In this document: positions 36,001-44,326 of the stretch, piece by piece
How the letters are laid out: every line of letters begins with the position of its first letter
Numbering within the stretch: the first letter of the stretch is position 1
Assembly (NCBI RefSeq): GCF_013409575.1
Contig: NZ_JACCCY010000001.1
Span: 926,501-990,500 of the forward strand
Direction: 5' to 3'
From: Macellibacteroides fermentans
GTDB taxonomy: Bacteria; Bacteroidota; Bacteroidia; Bacteroidales; Tannerellaceae
Length of the DNA stretch: 64,000 bases
Position numbers and translations under genes: made by a program
The notes under the pieces: generated by a model
The model's database searches: none
Seen by the model: the letters and a program-made list of their open reading frames with translations, nothing else
Told to the model about the DNA's origin: nothing

Positions 36001-36033
36001 AAAAAAGCCGGCTTGATACAAGCCGGCTTTTTT
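36001..36033. terminator. bidirectional terminator between fabD and rny
   Basis: AAAAAAGCCGGCTTG (36001-36015) pairs perfectly with CAAGCCGGCTTTTTT (36019-36033), with A/T tracts on both sides. Confidence 0.92.
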
Positions 36034-36051
36034 ATTCTATCTGTCTATTCT

Positions 36052-37593
36052 TTATTTTGCATAACTTACAGAACGGGTTTCACGGATTACCGTGATCTTA
36101 ACCTGACCCGGATAGGTCATCTCATCCTGAATCTTCTTAGCGATTTCGTTGGACAGGTTTTCGGTGGCAGCATCATCAATCTTATCTGCACCTACGATCA
36201 CACGTAATTCGCGACCGGCCTGGATAGCATAGGTCTTCATTACACCCGGATACGACATAGCCAGTTGTTCCAAGTCATTCAAACGTTTGATATATGCTTC
36301 AACAATCTCGCGGCGGGCTCCCGGACGGGCTCCCGAAATTGCGTCACATACCTGTACGATAGGAGCAAGCAATGACGTCATCTCCACTTCGTCGTGGTGA
36401 GAACCAACGGCGTTACAGATATCCGGTTTCTCTTTGTATTTTTCGCAAAGCTTCATACCTAAAATTGCGTGTGGCAATTCTGGTTCGTCATCTGGCACTT
36501 TACCAATATCATGCAACAAGCCGGCACGTTTCGCTTTTTTGGGATTCAAGCCCAGCTCGGAAGCCATAACCGCACATAAATTGGCAGTTTCGCGTGCATG
36601 CTGCAATAAATTCTGTCCGTATGATGAACGATATTTCATCTTACCAATCAAGCGGATCAGCTCCGGATGCAAACCATGTACACCTAAATCGATGGCAGTA
36701 CGTTTACCGGTTTCGATAACCTCTTCTTCCACCTGTTTTTTAACTTTGGTAACCACCTCTTCAATACGTGCAGGGTGAATACGTCCGTCCTGTACCAATT
36801 GGTGCAAAGCCAGACGGGCTACTTCACGACGAATCGGATCAAATCCTGAAAGAACAATAGCTTCGGGGGTATCATCCACCACGATTTCGATACCGGTTGC
36901 AGCTTCCAATGCACGGATGTTGCGACCTTCGCGACCGATAATGCGGCCTTTGATCTCGTCGGAGTCGATATGGAACACTGTAATCGAGTTTTCAATGGCG
37001 GTTTCAGTGGCAACACGCTGTATTGACTGAACCACAATTTTCTTAGCTTCCTTATTAGCTGTCATCTTAGCCTCTTCCACAATCTCGCTGATATATGCCG
37101 TAGCCTGCGACTTAGCCTCATCTTTCAATGATTCGATCAGTCGTTCCTTGGCTTCATCTGCCGATAATCCTGAAATAGTCTCAAGATGTTCAACTTCTTT
37201 CTGATGGAGTTTTTCCAGATCCTGTTTCTTCTTTTCGATAATTTCGAGCTGCGAATTCAGGTTTTCTTTAACCACATCAAGTTCGTTGTTCTTACGTTGT
37301 AATTCCTCTTGTTTCTGGTTGATTGTAAGCTCCTTTTGTTTCAATTTGGCTTCAATCGACTGAATTTTAGAATTACGTGCCGAAACCTGCTTTTCCAAGT
37401 CGGCTTTCAGATGTAAAAACTTTTCTTTAACTTCCAGTAATTTATTCTTTTTTATTACTTCAGCCTCTTTTTCAGCGTCCAGAATTATTGCATCATACCT
37501 GGACTTGAAAAGGAAACGGATACCCAACCATGTGATAAGCCCTCCTATAAAGAAGGTCACAATTGAAAGTCCTATGATTATATACATTTCCAT
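36052..37593 (-). CDS. rny: ribonuclease Y
   Basis: A membrane-anchored endoribonuclease that starts mRNA decay. The 513-aa protein has one N-terminal transmembrane helix (about 4-25), a long charged coiled coil (about 35-185), a KH RNA-binding domain ([23 protein letters not shown], about 211-233) and an HD metal-dependent phosphohydrolase domain ([18 protein letters not shown], His/Asp pair at about 358-361). The C-terminal [15 protein letters not shown] is standard for the family. It lies downstream of zapA, but a hairpin with a T-run separates the two. No clear promoter box was seen. Confidence 0.96.
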   Translation of the reverse strand: MEMYIIIGLSIVTFFIGGLITWLGIRFLFKSRYDAIILDAEKEAEVIKKNKLLEVKEKFLHLKADLEKQVSARNSKIQSIEAKLKQKELTINQKQEELQRKNNELDVVKENLNSQLEIIEKKKQDLEKLHQKEVEHLETISGLSADEAKERLIESLKDEAKSQATAYISEIVEEAKMTANKEAKKIVVQSIQRVATETAIENSITVFHIDSDEIKGRIIGREGRNIRALEAATGIEIVVDDTPEAIVLSGFDPIRREVARLALHQLVQDGRIHPARIEEVVTKVKKQVEEEVIETGKRTAIDLGVHGLHPELIRLIGKMKYRSSYGQNLLQHARETANLCAVMASELGLNPKKAKRAGLLHDIGKVPDDEPELPHAILGMKLCEKYKEKPDICNAVGSHHDEVEMTSLLAPIVQVCDAISGARPGARREIVEAYIKRLNDLEQLAMSYPGVMKTYAIQAGRELRVIVGADKIDDAATENLSNEIAKKIQDEMTYPGQVKITVIRETRSVSYAK

Positions 37594-37627
37594 TAAACTA
37601 ATTATTTATTCGTTTATATATAAATAC

Positions 37628-37671
37628 AAAAAAAGCACTGCCGGTATATGTTTAACCATACACAGGAGTGC
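37628..37671 (-). terminator. terminator after zapA
   Basis: On the minus strand GCACT...AGTGC closes an imperfect stem (37671-37635) followed by TTTTTTTGTA. Confidence 0.6.
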
Positions 37672-37695
37672 GGAAACTCTTCTTATTATCATCAA

Positions 37696-37992
37696 TTACC
37701 GATTGTTCAGATACCCATCGATTTCGTCTCCGAGTTCTCTCATCTTCTCTGCAAAAGGACTTGTATCATTCCGGTCCTCAAGCTGAAGATTCGACATCGA
37801 CAACTGTAACGTAACCATGGCTAACAAATCTTTCACGTCCACATCGGACTTGTTAAATCTATTCCGATACTGAAGCATTTTATTGCGGATCTGCTTTGCT
37901 GCTTCCCGCGCCAATTGCTCATCACTCCGGTCTATCCATAAACCGTAAGATCTATCGGCTATATCTACATGTATAAGAAACTTATCGTCCAT
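37696..37992 (-). CDS. zapA: cell division protein ZapA
   Basis: ZapA binds FtsZ and stabilises the division ring. The 98-aa protein has the family pattern: an N-terminal beta domain (FLIHVDIADRSYGLWIDRSDE), then EQLAREAAKQIRNKMLQYRNRF and a C-terminal coiled coil (LLAMVTLQLSMSNLQLEDRND). It is 5 bases downstream of a second small coiled-coil gene in the same direction, as usual in Bacteroidota, where the pair sits before rny. No 6S RNA could be found in the short gap downstream. Confidence 0.9.
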   Translation of the reverse strand: MDDKFLIHVDIADRSYGLWIDRSDEQLAREAAKQIRNKMLQYRNRFNKSDVDVKDLLAMVTLQLSMSNLQLEDRNDTSPFAEKMRELGDEIDGYLNNR

Positions 37993-37997
37993 CGCTT

Positions 37998-38291
37998 CTA
38001 TTCATTTAATAGTGCAATGCACTTGTCTACTTCCCGCACTAACCTTGATAACCGCGTTTTGGCACTCTTAATCTCTCCCTCTTTAACGGAGACAACCCGT
38101 GCCGTAAGCAGGTTATTGCATTTGACTGCCAACTCTTCCGAACGAAGAATTTCTTGCTGTAATTCGGACTCTTTCAGTTCCAACAATGCTCTAAGTCTGT
38201 CCAACTCCACTCTCTGTTCATCGCACAAAGACATCAATTGTCTGACTTTAGATTCAAAAACAGCTATCAATTTTACTTGTTCTTCGGTCAT
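37998..38291 (-). CDS. small coiled-coil protein paired with ZapA
   Basis: A 97-aa protein that is almost all heptad-patterned helix (QVKLIAVFESKVRQLMSLCDE; ELDRLRALLELKESELQQEIL), with no membrane segment. I start it at the ATG at 38291 (MTEEQVKL); a TTG-initiated extension of seven codons would overlap the promoter. The strict pairing with zapA suggests a ZapB-like or ZapA-partner role in division; this is inference. The promoter is immediately upstream (38310-38340), leaving a very short leader. Confidence 0.8.
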   Translation of the reverse strand: MTEEQVKLIAVFESKVRQLMSLCDEQRVELDRLRALLELKESELQQEILRSEELAVKCNNLLTARVVSVKEGEIKSAKTRLSRLVREVDKCIALLNE

Positions 38292-38309
38292 TTCGCACCA
38301 AATTCTACA

Positions 38310-38340
38310 CAAAAGTAACCTTTTGGATTGAATTAAACAA
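38310..38340 (-). promoter_or_regulatory. promoter of the coiled-coil/zapA operon
   Basis: On the minus strand TTG (38340-38338), 20 bases, TACTTTTG (38317-38310), 19 bases before the ATG. Confidence 0.6.
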
Positions 38341-38384
38341 CAACTGTATCAATTATTTTACGACTAAATCAATTTGTAAAATAC

Positions 38385-38414
38385 AAAAGGCCGTTCAATC
38401 ATATCGAACAGCCC
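38385..38414 (-). terminator. terminator of the winged-helix gene
   Basis: On the minus strand GGCTGTTC (38413-38406) pairs with GAACGGCC (38396-38389) and is followed by TTTTGTATTTT. Confidence 0.65.
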
Positions 38415-38441
38415 TTCTTTCCTTTGTTTGACCCCACTTAT

Positions 38442-38642
38442 TTAAATAAGTGAGACCATCAAATTGGCATCTTCCTCTTCGAAAGCAATTTTATTTTCCT
38501 TAGCAAGCCAGCCAAAAGCGGCATATAACTCTTTGTCGGTTTTTATTTTTGTTGCTTTCTTAATGGACTTTACATCCATACGCCCGCCTTCGTTCAAAGC
38601 GTTCCACACAAGACCGGCATTCATACCAATAGATTCAATCAT
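38442..38642 (-). CDS. small winged helix-turn-helix protein (DUF2582-like)
   Basis: A 66-aa protein of the small winged-helix family widespread in Bacteroidota (PF10771 type). It consists almost wholly of one domain: GLVWNALNEGGRMDVKSIKKATKI, then TDKELYAAFGWLAKENKIAFEEED with the wing. It probably binds nucleic acid, but members are not well characterised. The ATG at 38642 is preferred; a GTG two codons upstream is also in frame. A minus-strand -7 box TACATTTG lies at 38686-38679 and a terminator follows, so it is a single-gene unit. Confidence 0.82.
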   Translation of the reverse strand: MIESIGMNAGLVWNALNEGGRMDVKSIKKATKIKTDKELYAAFGWLAKENKIAFEEEDANLMVSLI

Positions 38643-38788
38643 GTTCACTAATTTTGATTAATAATAAGGATAATACTACAAATGTATATATATATTTGAT
38701 ATTAAAACGAAATAATATGCTTTTTAGCATAAAACAGCCTATAATTTAACATTATCGAAGTATTTATTCAACAAACATCACAATTCGA

Positions 38789-39457
38789 TTACAAAACAGG
38801 CGATATCGTTTCAATCTGAATATTGCGTGCAGTTGCGTACTTTTCAAGCAGATCCTTTGCATATGCAACAGCCTCCATTAATCCCTCTTCTCCGGAATAC
38901 CCGTTGATAATCATCAGAAGCTTTGTCGTTGAGAGATCGATTTTAGTGCGCTCTTCGTCACTTGTAGGAGTTCCTATACCACCCTGCTCGTCCCGGTAGA
39001 CCGGAAGTCCCTCTATATTTAAAGGGCCCCGGCCAATTCCATTAAATAATTCATCCGCTTGCCCTACGCCTAAAATAAGATCTCCTTTTATTTTTCCGGC
39101 ATCGAAACCACCGATGGAATAACCTGTGTGAATGGAGACCAGGTTGATAAGATCCACCAATGTATCTATTTTGTAAAGCGGATATCCCTTCAGAATCCTC
39201 CGGCACAAGGCTTCGGCCGAAGGGCGGTATCGGTTCGGGTCTTTCCCCAGCTTCTTGTAGGCCTGCCGGGTTTCATATATTGGGATTCTCCGGGCAATCT
39301 CTTCCATGCGCATGGATAAGCGCAAAGACTCTTCCTTTGCTGCTATTTCTTCCCATAAAGCTTCATCCGATGATGTATTAACCACATCACAGGAAATAAT
39401 CCCCAGATGTAACCGGGGGCACGCCTGATAGATCTGTTCCGATACCGATATATTCAT
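38789..39457 (-). CDS. stand-alone B3/B4 domain protein
   Basis: A 222-aa protein consisting of the B3/B4 domain that in phenylalanyl-tRNA synthetase beta removes mischarged tyrosine. Family text: IPIYETRQAYKKLGKDPNRYRPSAEALCRRILKG and then LVDLINLVSIHTGYSIGGFDA. In free-standing form it may hydrolyse wrongly charged aminoacyl-tRNA or a related substrate, but its target is unproven. Its ATG overlaps the TGA of pgeF by four bases (ATGA), so the two are translationally coupled; it is the last gene of the hpt operon. Confidence 0.86.
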   Translation of the reverse strand: MNISVSEQIYQACPRLHLGIISCDVVNTSSDEALWEEIAAKEESLRLSMRMEEIARRIPIYETRQAYKKLGKDPNRYRPSAEALCRRILKGYPLYKIDTLVDLINLVSIHTGYSIGGFDAGKIKGDLILGVGQADELFNGIGRGPLNIEGLPVYRDEQGGIGTPTSDEERTKIDLSTTKLLMIINGYSGEEGLMEAVAYAKDLLEKYATARNIQIETISPVL

Positions 39458-40251
39458 TCTTGTAAAGTATTTGTCAACTGTATGCCACTCAGCATGCGTC
39501 CGCTGTTAAAACCCAACCTTCGTGCAGAAAAAAACAGGTTTGCGTCTGAAAAAGTACATAAACCGGCTTCGTTTATCTTCGTTGGGGAAACACCTGCCTG
39601 CAGCAGTTGCAAGCGGTTCGCTTTACTTAAATCAAGGTGTAATTTCCCTGTCTGTCCATTTCTGCGGCTAAACTCTTCCACCGGCAGACCAGCTCCGATA
39701 AATGAATCTGCAACCTCTTCGCCCACTTCAAAAGCTTCCATACCGATACAGGGACCTATTCCTGCCAGCACAGCATCGGGGTTACATCCGTACTCCTTCT
39801 CCATAAAACGAATTGTTTTAAGAACAATCTGTTTAACCGTACCCCGCCAACCGGCATGAATGGCAGCCACCACCTTTTTTACCGGATCGTATAGCAAAAC
39901 AGGAACACAATCGGCAGTAGTAACCCCCAGACAAACTCCGGGCACGTCTGTAACCAGCGCGTCAACCCCATGCAATAATTCCTGTCTGGCTTCATTATCA
40001 AGAAACAACGATGCTTCGGTAAGCTTTACAATGTTGTCTTCGTGACTCTGATAAGGCACAAACAACCGATCCGGTTCTATCCCCATCGATTGACAGAGCA
40101 ACCGTCTGTTGGTACGCACCGTATCCGGATTATCACCACAAAAGTCGCCTGTGTTTAATCCCTGATAAGCAGCAGTACCCACTCCCCCGCAACGGGTTGT
40201 TATAAAATGAGAAATGTTGCAATCCTGCCCGAAGACAGGGAATTGCAACAT
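39454..40251 (-). CDS. pgeF: peptidoglycan editing factor PgeF (YfiH/YlmD family)
   Basis: This copper- or zinc-containing laccase-domain family has members with purine-nucleoside phosphorylase/deaminase activity; in E. coli it prevents wrong amino acids entering peptidoglycan precursors. The 265-aa protein has HFITTRCGGVG near the N-terminus, VPYQSHEDNI, the metal-binding Cys in TTADCVPVLLYD, AIHAGWRGTVKQ and GIGPCIG. I place the start at the ATG at 40251 (MLQFPVFGQD), 10 bases after obg; an in-frame extension into obg is rejected. It overlaps the B3/4 gene by 4 bases. Confidence 0.93.
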   Translation of the reverse strand: MLQFPVFGQDCNISHFITTRCGGVGTAAYQGLNTGDFCGDNPDTVRTNRRLLCQSMGIEPDRLFVPYQSHEDNIVKLTEASLFLDNEARQELLHGVDALVTDVPGVCLGVTTADCVPVLLYDPVKKVVAAIHAGWRGTVKQIVLKTIRFMEKEYGCNPDAVLAGIGPCIGMEAFEVGEEVADSFIGAGLPVEEFSRRNGQTGKLHLDLSKANRLQLLQAGVSPTKINEAGLCTFSDANLFFSARRLGFNSGRMLSGIQLTNTLQE

Positions 40252-40261
40252 TACAAGCTCT

Positions 40262-41413
40262 TTAATTTTGAGTAGATTCATCGTCTTCATCCCAGTCATA
40301 CTCGTCATATTCCTCCGGTTCCTCGTCCTCATCTTCAGGGAAAACGTAATCATCGTCGTCGTCAAACTGAAGGGCCGAAACATCCAGATTCTTATGAACA
40401 ATACGTTCAACCTCGTGGAAAGTCTCTTTGTTAAGCTCTTTCCACAACAAATCTTTCAAATCCATCAAACCCGAATTCGTTATGGAAGAGATAAACACAT
40501 AGGGCACATCCGGCAAATCCTCTGCCAGGGCATCCATCAGCTCCTGATCCAGCATATCACTTTTGGTAATAGCCAGCACTCTTCGCTTACCGAGTAATTC
40601 GGGATTATATTTTACCAACTCATTGTGCAGAATATCATATTCTTTCTTTATATCATCCGCATCAGCCGGAATCATAAACAGCAACAAGGAGTTACGTTCG
40701 ATATGTCTTAGAAAACGCAGCCCCAGACCTTTGCCTTCGCTGGCACCTTCAATAATACCGGGAATATCTGCCATTACAAACGAACGGCCGTCGCGGTAAC
40801 CTACAATACCCAGGTTAGGCTCGAGCGTGGTGAACGGATAATCTGCAATTTTGGGCTTGGCGGCAGAAACAACAGACAGTAAAGTCGATTTACCGGCATT
40901 GGGAAATCCAACCAATCCCACATCCGCCAACAGCTTGAGCTGCATAATCACCTTCCGTTCCTGAAACGGCTCGCCGGGCTGTGCATAACGCGGAGCCTGG
41001 TTGGTAGAGGTACGGAAATGCCAGTTACCCAGTCCGCCCCTACCGCCTTTCAGCAGCATCACTTCCTGTCCGTCGGACGTTACATCGCATATAAATTCGC
41101 CCGTTTCGGCGTCATACACTACCGTACCGCAAGGCACATCGATGTAGCGGTCTTCGCCATCTTTTCCAAAACTTTTCTTGGCACCGCCGCCGTTTCCGTG
41201 AGTTGCCATCACATGGCGCTCAAATTTGAGGTGAAGCAGTGTCCAGTAATTCCGGTTACCCCGGAGATACACATGACCTCCTCTCCCTCCATCGCCTCCG
41301 TCGGGACCTCCTTTCGGAATATATTTCTCGCGGCGAAAGTGAGAAGACCCTCTTCCACCCTTTCCAGAGCGGCAATAGATCTTTACATAATCTACAAAGT
41401 TCGATTCAGCCAT
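40262..41413 (-). CDS. obg: GTPase ObgE
   Basis: Obg is an essential GTPase that acts in late 50S ribosome assembly and stress control. The 383-aa protein has the glycine-rich Obg fold (about 1-160, with [18 protein letters not shown]), G1 GFPNAGKST at 169-177, G3 [10 protein letters not shown] at about 216-225, G4 TKSD at 283-286 and a strongly acidic C-terminal tail (about 345-383, mostly Asp/Glu), usual for Bacteroidota. It follows adk by 8 bases. Confidence 0.97.
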   Translation of the reverse strand: MAESNFVDYVKIYCRSGKGGRGSSHFRREKYIPKGGPDGGDGGRGGHVYLRGNRNYWTLLHLKFERHVMATHGNGGGAKKSFGKDGEDRYIDVPCGTVVYDAETGEFICDVTSDGQEVMLLKGGRGGLGNWHFRTSTNQAPRYAQPGEPFQERKVIMQLKLLADVGLVGFPNAGKSTLLSVVSAAKPKIADYPFTTLEPNLGIVGYRDGRSFVMADIPGIIEGASEGKGLGLRFLRHIERNSLLLFMIPADADDIKKEYDILHNELVKYNPELLGKRRVLAITKSDMLDQELMDALAEDLPDVPYVFISSITNSGLMDLKDLLWKELNKETFHEVERIVHKNLDVSALQFDDDDDYVFPEDEDEEPEEYDEYDWDEDDESTQN

Positions 41414-41421
41414 TGTTTAAT

Positions 41422-41994
41422 TTATTTAGCTCCGTCAATTGCAACTTTAATACGACCAAAGATATCTTCGATTGTACCCATACCCTTTACAGCTTTGTGT
41501 TTTCCTTCTTCTACATAATAAGCAGCCAAAGGAGCTGTCTGGTTGTGATACACATCCAATCTTGATTTAATAGTTTCCAGGTTATCGTCCGAACGACCCG
41601 AAATTTCACCACGTTTAAGCAAACGCTGGATCAGTTCGTCTTCTTCAACCTGAAGGTCGATCATAACAGAAACATCTGTTCCACGTTCGTTAAGCATCAC
41701 CTTCAGCGCCTTTGCCTGAGGAATAGTACGGGGGAAACCGTCAAAAATAACACCCTTAGAATCTTTTTTGCTGTCCAAAACCTTGGCAAGCATATTAATG
41801 ATCAGTTCGTCCGGAACAAGCTGACCTTTTTCGATATAGTCTTTCGCTATTTTACCCAGCTCAGTTTCTCCTTTGATTTCGCCACGCAAAACATCTCCGG
41901 TTGAAATATGATCCAACGCATACTCCTTAATAATCAATTCGCTCTGCGTACCTTTTCCTGAGCCCGGTGCGCCAAAAATTACAACGTTCAACAT
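41422..41994 (-). CDS. adk: adenylate kinase
   Basis: Adk balances ATP, ADP and AMP. The 190-aa protein has the P-loop GAPGSGKGT (8-16), the AMP-site HISTGDVLR, FDGFPRTIPQA and RGEISGRSDDN. It is the short type, without the inserted zinc/LID domain seen in the long bacterial form. The reading frame is intact. It lies 37 bases after hpt and 8 bases before obg in one operon. Confidence 0.97.
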   Translation of the reverse strand: MLNVVIFGAPGSGKGTQSELIIKEYALDHISTGDVLRGEIKGETELGKIAKDYIEKGQLVPDELIINMLAKVLDSKKDSKGVIFDGFPRTIPQAKALKVMLNERGTDVSVMIDLQVEEDELIQRLLKRGEISGRSDDNLETIKSRLDVYHNQTAPLAAYYVEEGKHKAVKGMGTIEDIFGRIKVAIDGAK

Positions 41995-42031
41995 ACTCTT
42001 TATTCTTCTTTATTATATATTTTGAATTTCC

Positions 42032-42577
42032 TTATTTTCCTGGCTCCACGATCTTGTAGATATCGCGGTACATACGTCCCAGTTCATCATAATCCAGACC
42101 GTACCCAACAATAAAATCGGTGGGAATGGACAATCCAACATAATCGGGTATCAATTTGCACTGCAATGCTTCGGGCTTAAACAACAGCGTGGCCAGCTTC
42201 ACATCGGCGGCTCCTGCATTGCGCAGTTTATTCATTACAAATTCCATGGTAAAACCTGTATCGATGATATCTTCCATCAACACAACCGTACGTCCTTCCA
42301 CCGGCACCTGTATGGGCATAATCTCATTGATTTCGCCGGACGATGAGGTCCCTTTATAGGATGAATAGCGTGCAAACGTGAGCTGATACGGACCATTAAG
42401 CTCCTTCATCAGTTCGGCTGCAAACATAAATGCACCATTTAACACTCCAACAAACAAAGGATCTGTTCCTTTAATGTCTTCTTTTATGCGAACAGCCATG
42501 CCTTGTATGGCTTCCTTGATTTTACTCTCCGGAATAAACAGTTCAAATTCTTTATCTTTAAGCCGAATCCTATTCAT
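42032..42577 (-). CDS. hpt: hypoxanthine phosphoribosyltransferase
   Basis: Hpt converts hypoxanthine (and guanine) plus PRPP to IMP/GMP. The 181-aa protein has VGVLNGAFMFAAELMKEL (about 43-60) and the PRPP motif VVLMEDIIDTGFT at 98-110, plus a C-terminal VGYGLDYDELGRMYRDIY typical of the family. It is the first gene of the hpt-adk-obg-pgeF-B3/4 operon, so purine salvage is tied to adenylate balance and ribosome assembly. The promoter is at 42601-42630, giving a leader of about 17 bases. Confidence 0.96.
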   Translation of the reverse strand: MNRIRLKDKEFELFIPESKIKEAIQGMAVRIKEDIKGTDPLFVGVLNGAFMFAAELMKELNGPYQLTFARYSSYKGTSSSGEINEIMPIQVPVEGRTVVLMEDIIDTGFTMEFVMNKLRNAGAADVKLATLLFKPEALQCKLIPDYVGLSIPTDFIVGYGLDYDELGRMYRDIYKIVEPGK

Positions 42578-42600
42578 ATGTCGTTTTTGTTACGAGACGA

Positions 42601-42630
42601 CAAATGTACAACTTTTTCGCCGAAGCACAA
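42601..42630 (-). promoter_or_regulatory. promoter of the hpt-adk-obg-pgeF-B3/4 operon
   Basis: On the minus strand TTG (42630-42628), 19 bases, TACATTTG (42608-42601), 24 bases before the hpt ATG. The plus-strand -7 box of the nnr gene (TACTTTTG, 42661-42668) lies 30 bases away. Confidence 0.68.
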
Positions 42631-42702
42631 AAAAGTGTAGCATGATAGCAAAGTTTGTTATACTTTTGTATGTCGATTTATGTCAGATACATTAAAATTA
42701 TG

Positions 42703-44217
42703 ATGAAAATATTTCCTACAAATATCATTAAAGAGCTTGATCAGTATACGATCCAGAACGAGCCCATCAATTCTGCCGATCTGGTTGAACGTGCTGCAAG
42801 GGTTTTTGTACATGAGTTCTGCCGTCGTTATTCCAAACAAACACAACTGATTGTGTTTGCCGGTCAGGGTAACAACGGAGCGGATGCCCTGGCCATTGCC
42901 CGCTTACTGCTTGACGAAGGTTACCGGCTTAAAACCTATCTGTTTAATCCAACCAACCACCTTTCGTACGATTGTGAGCTCAACAAACAGCGGCTGCTCG
43001 CCATGGCCAATATCGACTTTACGGAAGTAGTGGACGATTTTATTCCTCCGGTACTTACCAGCCGCGATGTTGTGATAGACGGACTGTTCGGATCGGGGCT
43101 GAACCGTCCTCTTACAGGAGGTTTTGCTGCGGTAGTGAGATACATCAATCAATCTGAAGCGACTGTAGTTTCTATCGACATACCTTCCGGACTCTTTGGC
43201 GAAGACAACCGCACCAATATTCCATCCGCCATTATTCAGGCGCACACCACGCTTACCTTCGGCTTCCCCAAGCTTGCATTTATGCTGGCAGAAAACGAAG
43301 TATATGTAGGCGAATGGAAAGTATTGGACATCGGGACACATCCGCAGATTGTGGAAGAGACGCCGGCCGACTTTATGTATCTGCTTGAGGAAGACATTTC
43401 GCCGGTTTTCGGGCCCCGCAATAAATTTTCACACAAAGGCACCTTTGGTCATGCCCTGCTTATTGCCGGCAGCAAAGGGAAGATGGGTGCGGCTCAGTTG
43501 GCCGCCAAAGCCTGTCTGCGGAGCGGTGCGGGTTTACTGACCGTGCATGTACCCGCCAAAGGAGGTAACATCCTGCAAACAGCCTTTCCGGAGGCAATGC
43601 TCAGCTTCGACAATAATGCGGAACATTTTTCTTCCGTACCCGATTCGGGCTCTTACTCGGCTGTAGGAATCGGCCCGGGATTAGGTCAGCACATGGATTC
43701 TGCCGCTGCCTTCGAACGTTTGCTTCAGCAAAAAACGAAAGCACTGGTCATCGATGCCGATGCCATCAATATGTTGGCATCCAACAATGAATTGATCAAG
43801 AAGGTTCCGCCCCTCAGCATCCTCACCCCCCACCCTAAAGAATTCGACCGTATTGCAGGCGAAAGCAGTACCTCTTACGAGCGTCTGCTGAAAGCCCGGG
43901 CTTTTGCCATGGAGCATTCCTTGTGTATCGTGCTTAAGGGAGCCTATACGGCGGTATGTTCGCCCGAAGGAAACGTATATTTTAACTGCACCGGTAATCC
44001 GGGAATGGCCACAGCCGGAAGCGGAGATGTGCTTACCGGCATCATCCTTAGTCTTCTTGCTCAGGGAATTAGTCCGGTTACAGCAGCGGTATCGGGCGTA
44101 TTCCTTCATGGAACGGCTGGCGACCTTGCCGCGGTTTATCGTTCGGAAGAGAGTATGATTGCCAGCGATATGATCGAAATGCTTGGCAAGGCATTTAAGC
44201 AGATTAGAAATTATTAA
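42703..44217 (+). CDS. nnr: bifunctional NAD(P)H-hydrate epimerase / ADP-dependent dehydratase
   Basis: This enzyme repairs hydrated NADH/NADPH. The 504-aa protein has an N-terminal epimerase domain (AGQGNNGADALAIARLL, about 52-68, and VVIDGLFGSGLNRPLTG) and a C-terminal ribokinase-like dehydratase domain with SGAGLLTVHVPAKGG, ILTPHPKEFDRI and the catalytic GNPGMATAGSGDVLTGII (about 430-447). I choose the ATG at 42703 (MKIFPTN). Earlier in-frame ATGs lie at or before the probable transcription start after the -7 box at 42661-42668; an adjacent ATG at 42700 is equally possible. The fused two-domain form is normal in bacteria. Confidence 0.95.
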   Translation: MKIFPTNIIKELDQYTIQNEPINSADLVERAARVFVHEFCRRYSKQTQLIVFAGQGNNGADALAIARLLLDEGYRLKTYLFNPTNHLSYDCELNKQRLLAMANIDFTEVVDDFIPPVLTSRDVVIDGLFGSGLNRPLTGGFAAVVRYINQSEATVVSIDIPSGLFGEDNRTNIPSAIIQAHTTLTFGFPKLAFMLAENEVYVGEWKVLDIGTHPQIVEETPADFMYLLEEDISPVFGPRNKFSHKGTFGHALLIAGSKGKMGAAQLAAKACLRSGAGLLTVHVPAKGGNILQTAFPEAMLSFDNNAEHFSSVPDSGSYSAVGIGPGLGQHMDSAAAFERLLQQKTKALVIDADAINMLASNNELIKKVPPLSILTPHPKEFDRIAGESSTSYERLLKARAFAMEHSLCIVLKGAYTAVCSPEGNVYFNCTGNPGMATAGSGDVLTGIILSLLAQGISPVTAAVSGVFLHGTAGDLAAVYRSEESMIASDMIEMLGKAFKQIRNY

Positions 44218-44263
44218 GAGTAAAAAATGAACAGTTTTTCGACTGATTATTTGAACTTTACTC

Positions 44264-44293
44264 TTGCTTCTTACAAAAAAATGAATAGTTTTG
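44264..44293 (+). promoter_or_regulatory. promoter of the DUF4831 gene
   Basis: TTG (44264-44266), 19 bases, TAGTTTTG (44286-44293), 33 bases before the ATG. Confidence 0.65.
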
Positions 44294-44326
44294 CAAATTA
44301 GTTTTAGTACATAAAACATTTGAATC

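Noticed and set aside
37594-37695. 6S RNA next to zapA
   Set aside because: The gap between zapA and rny is only about 100 bases and is taken up by a terminator; too short for 6S RNA.
40252-40410. N-terminal extension of pgeF into the obg gene
   Set aside because: It is simply the other frame of the acidic Asp/Glu codons of obg; family proteins begin near MLQFP.
42655-42702. Upstream starts for the NAD(P)HX repair gene
   Set aside because: They lie at or before the predicted transcription start set by TACTTTTG at 42661-42668, and the extra residues do not match the family.
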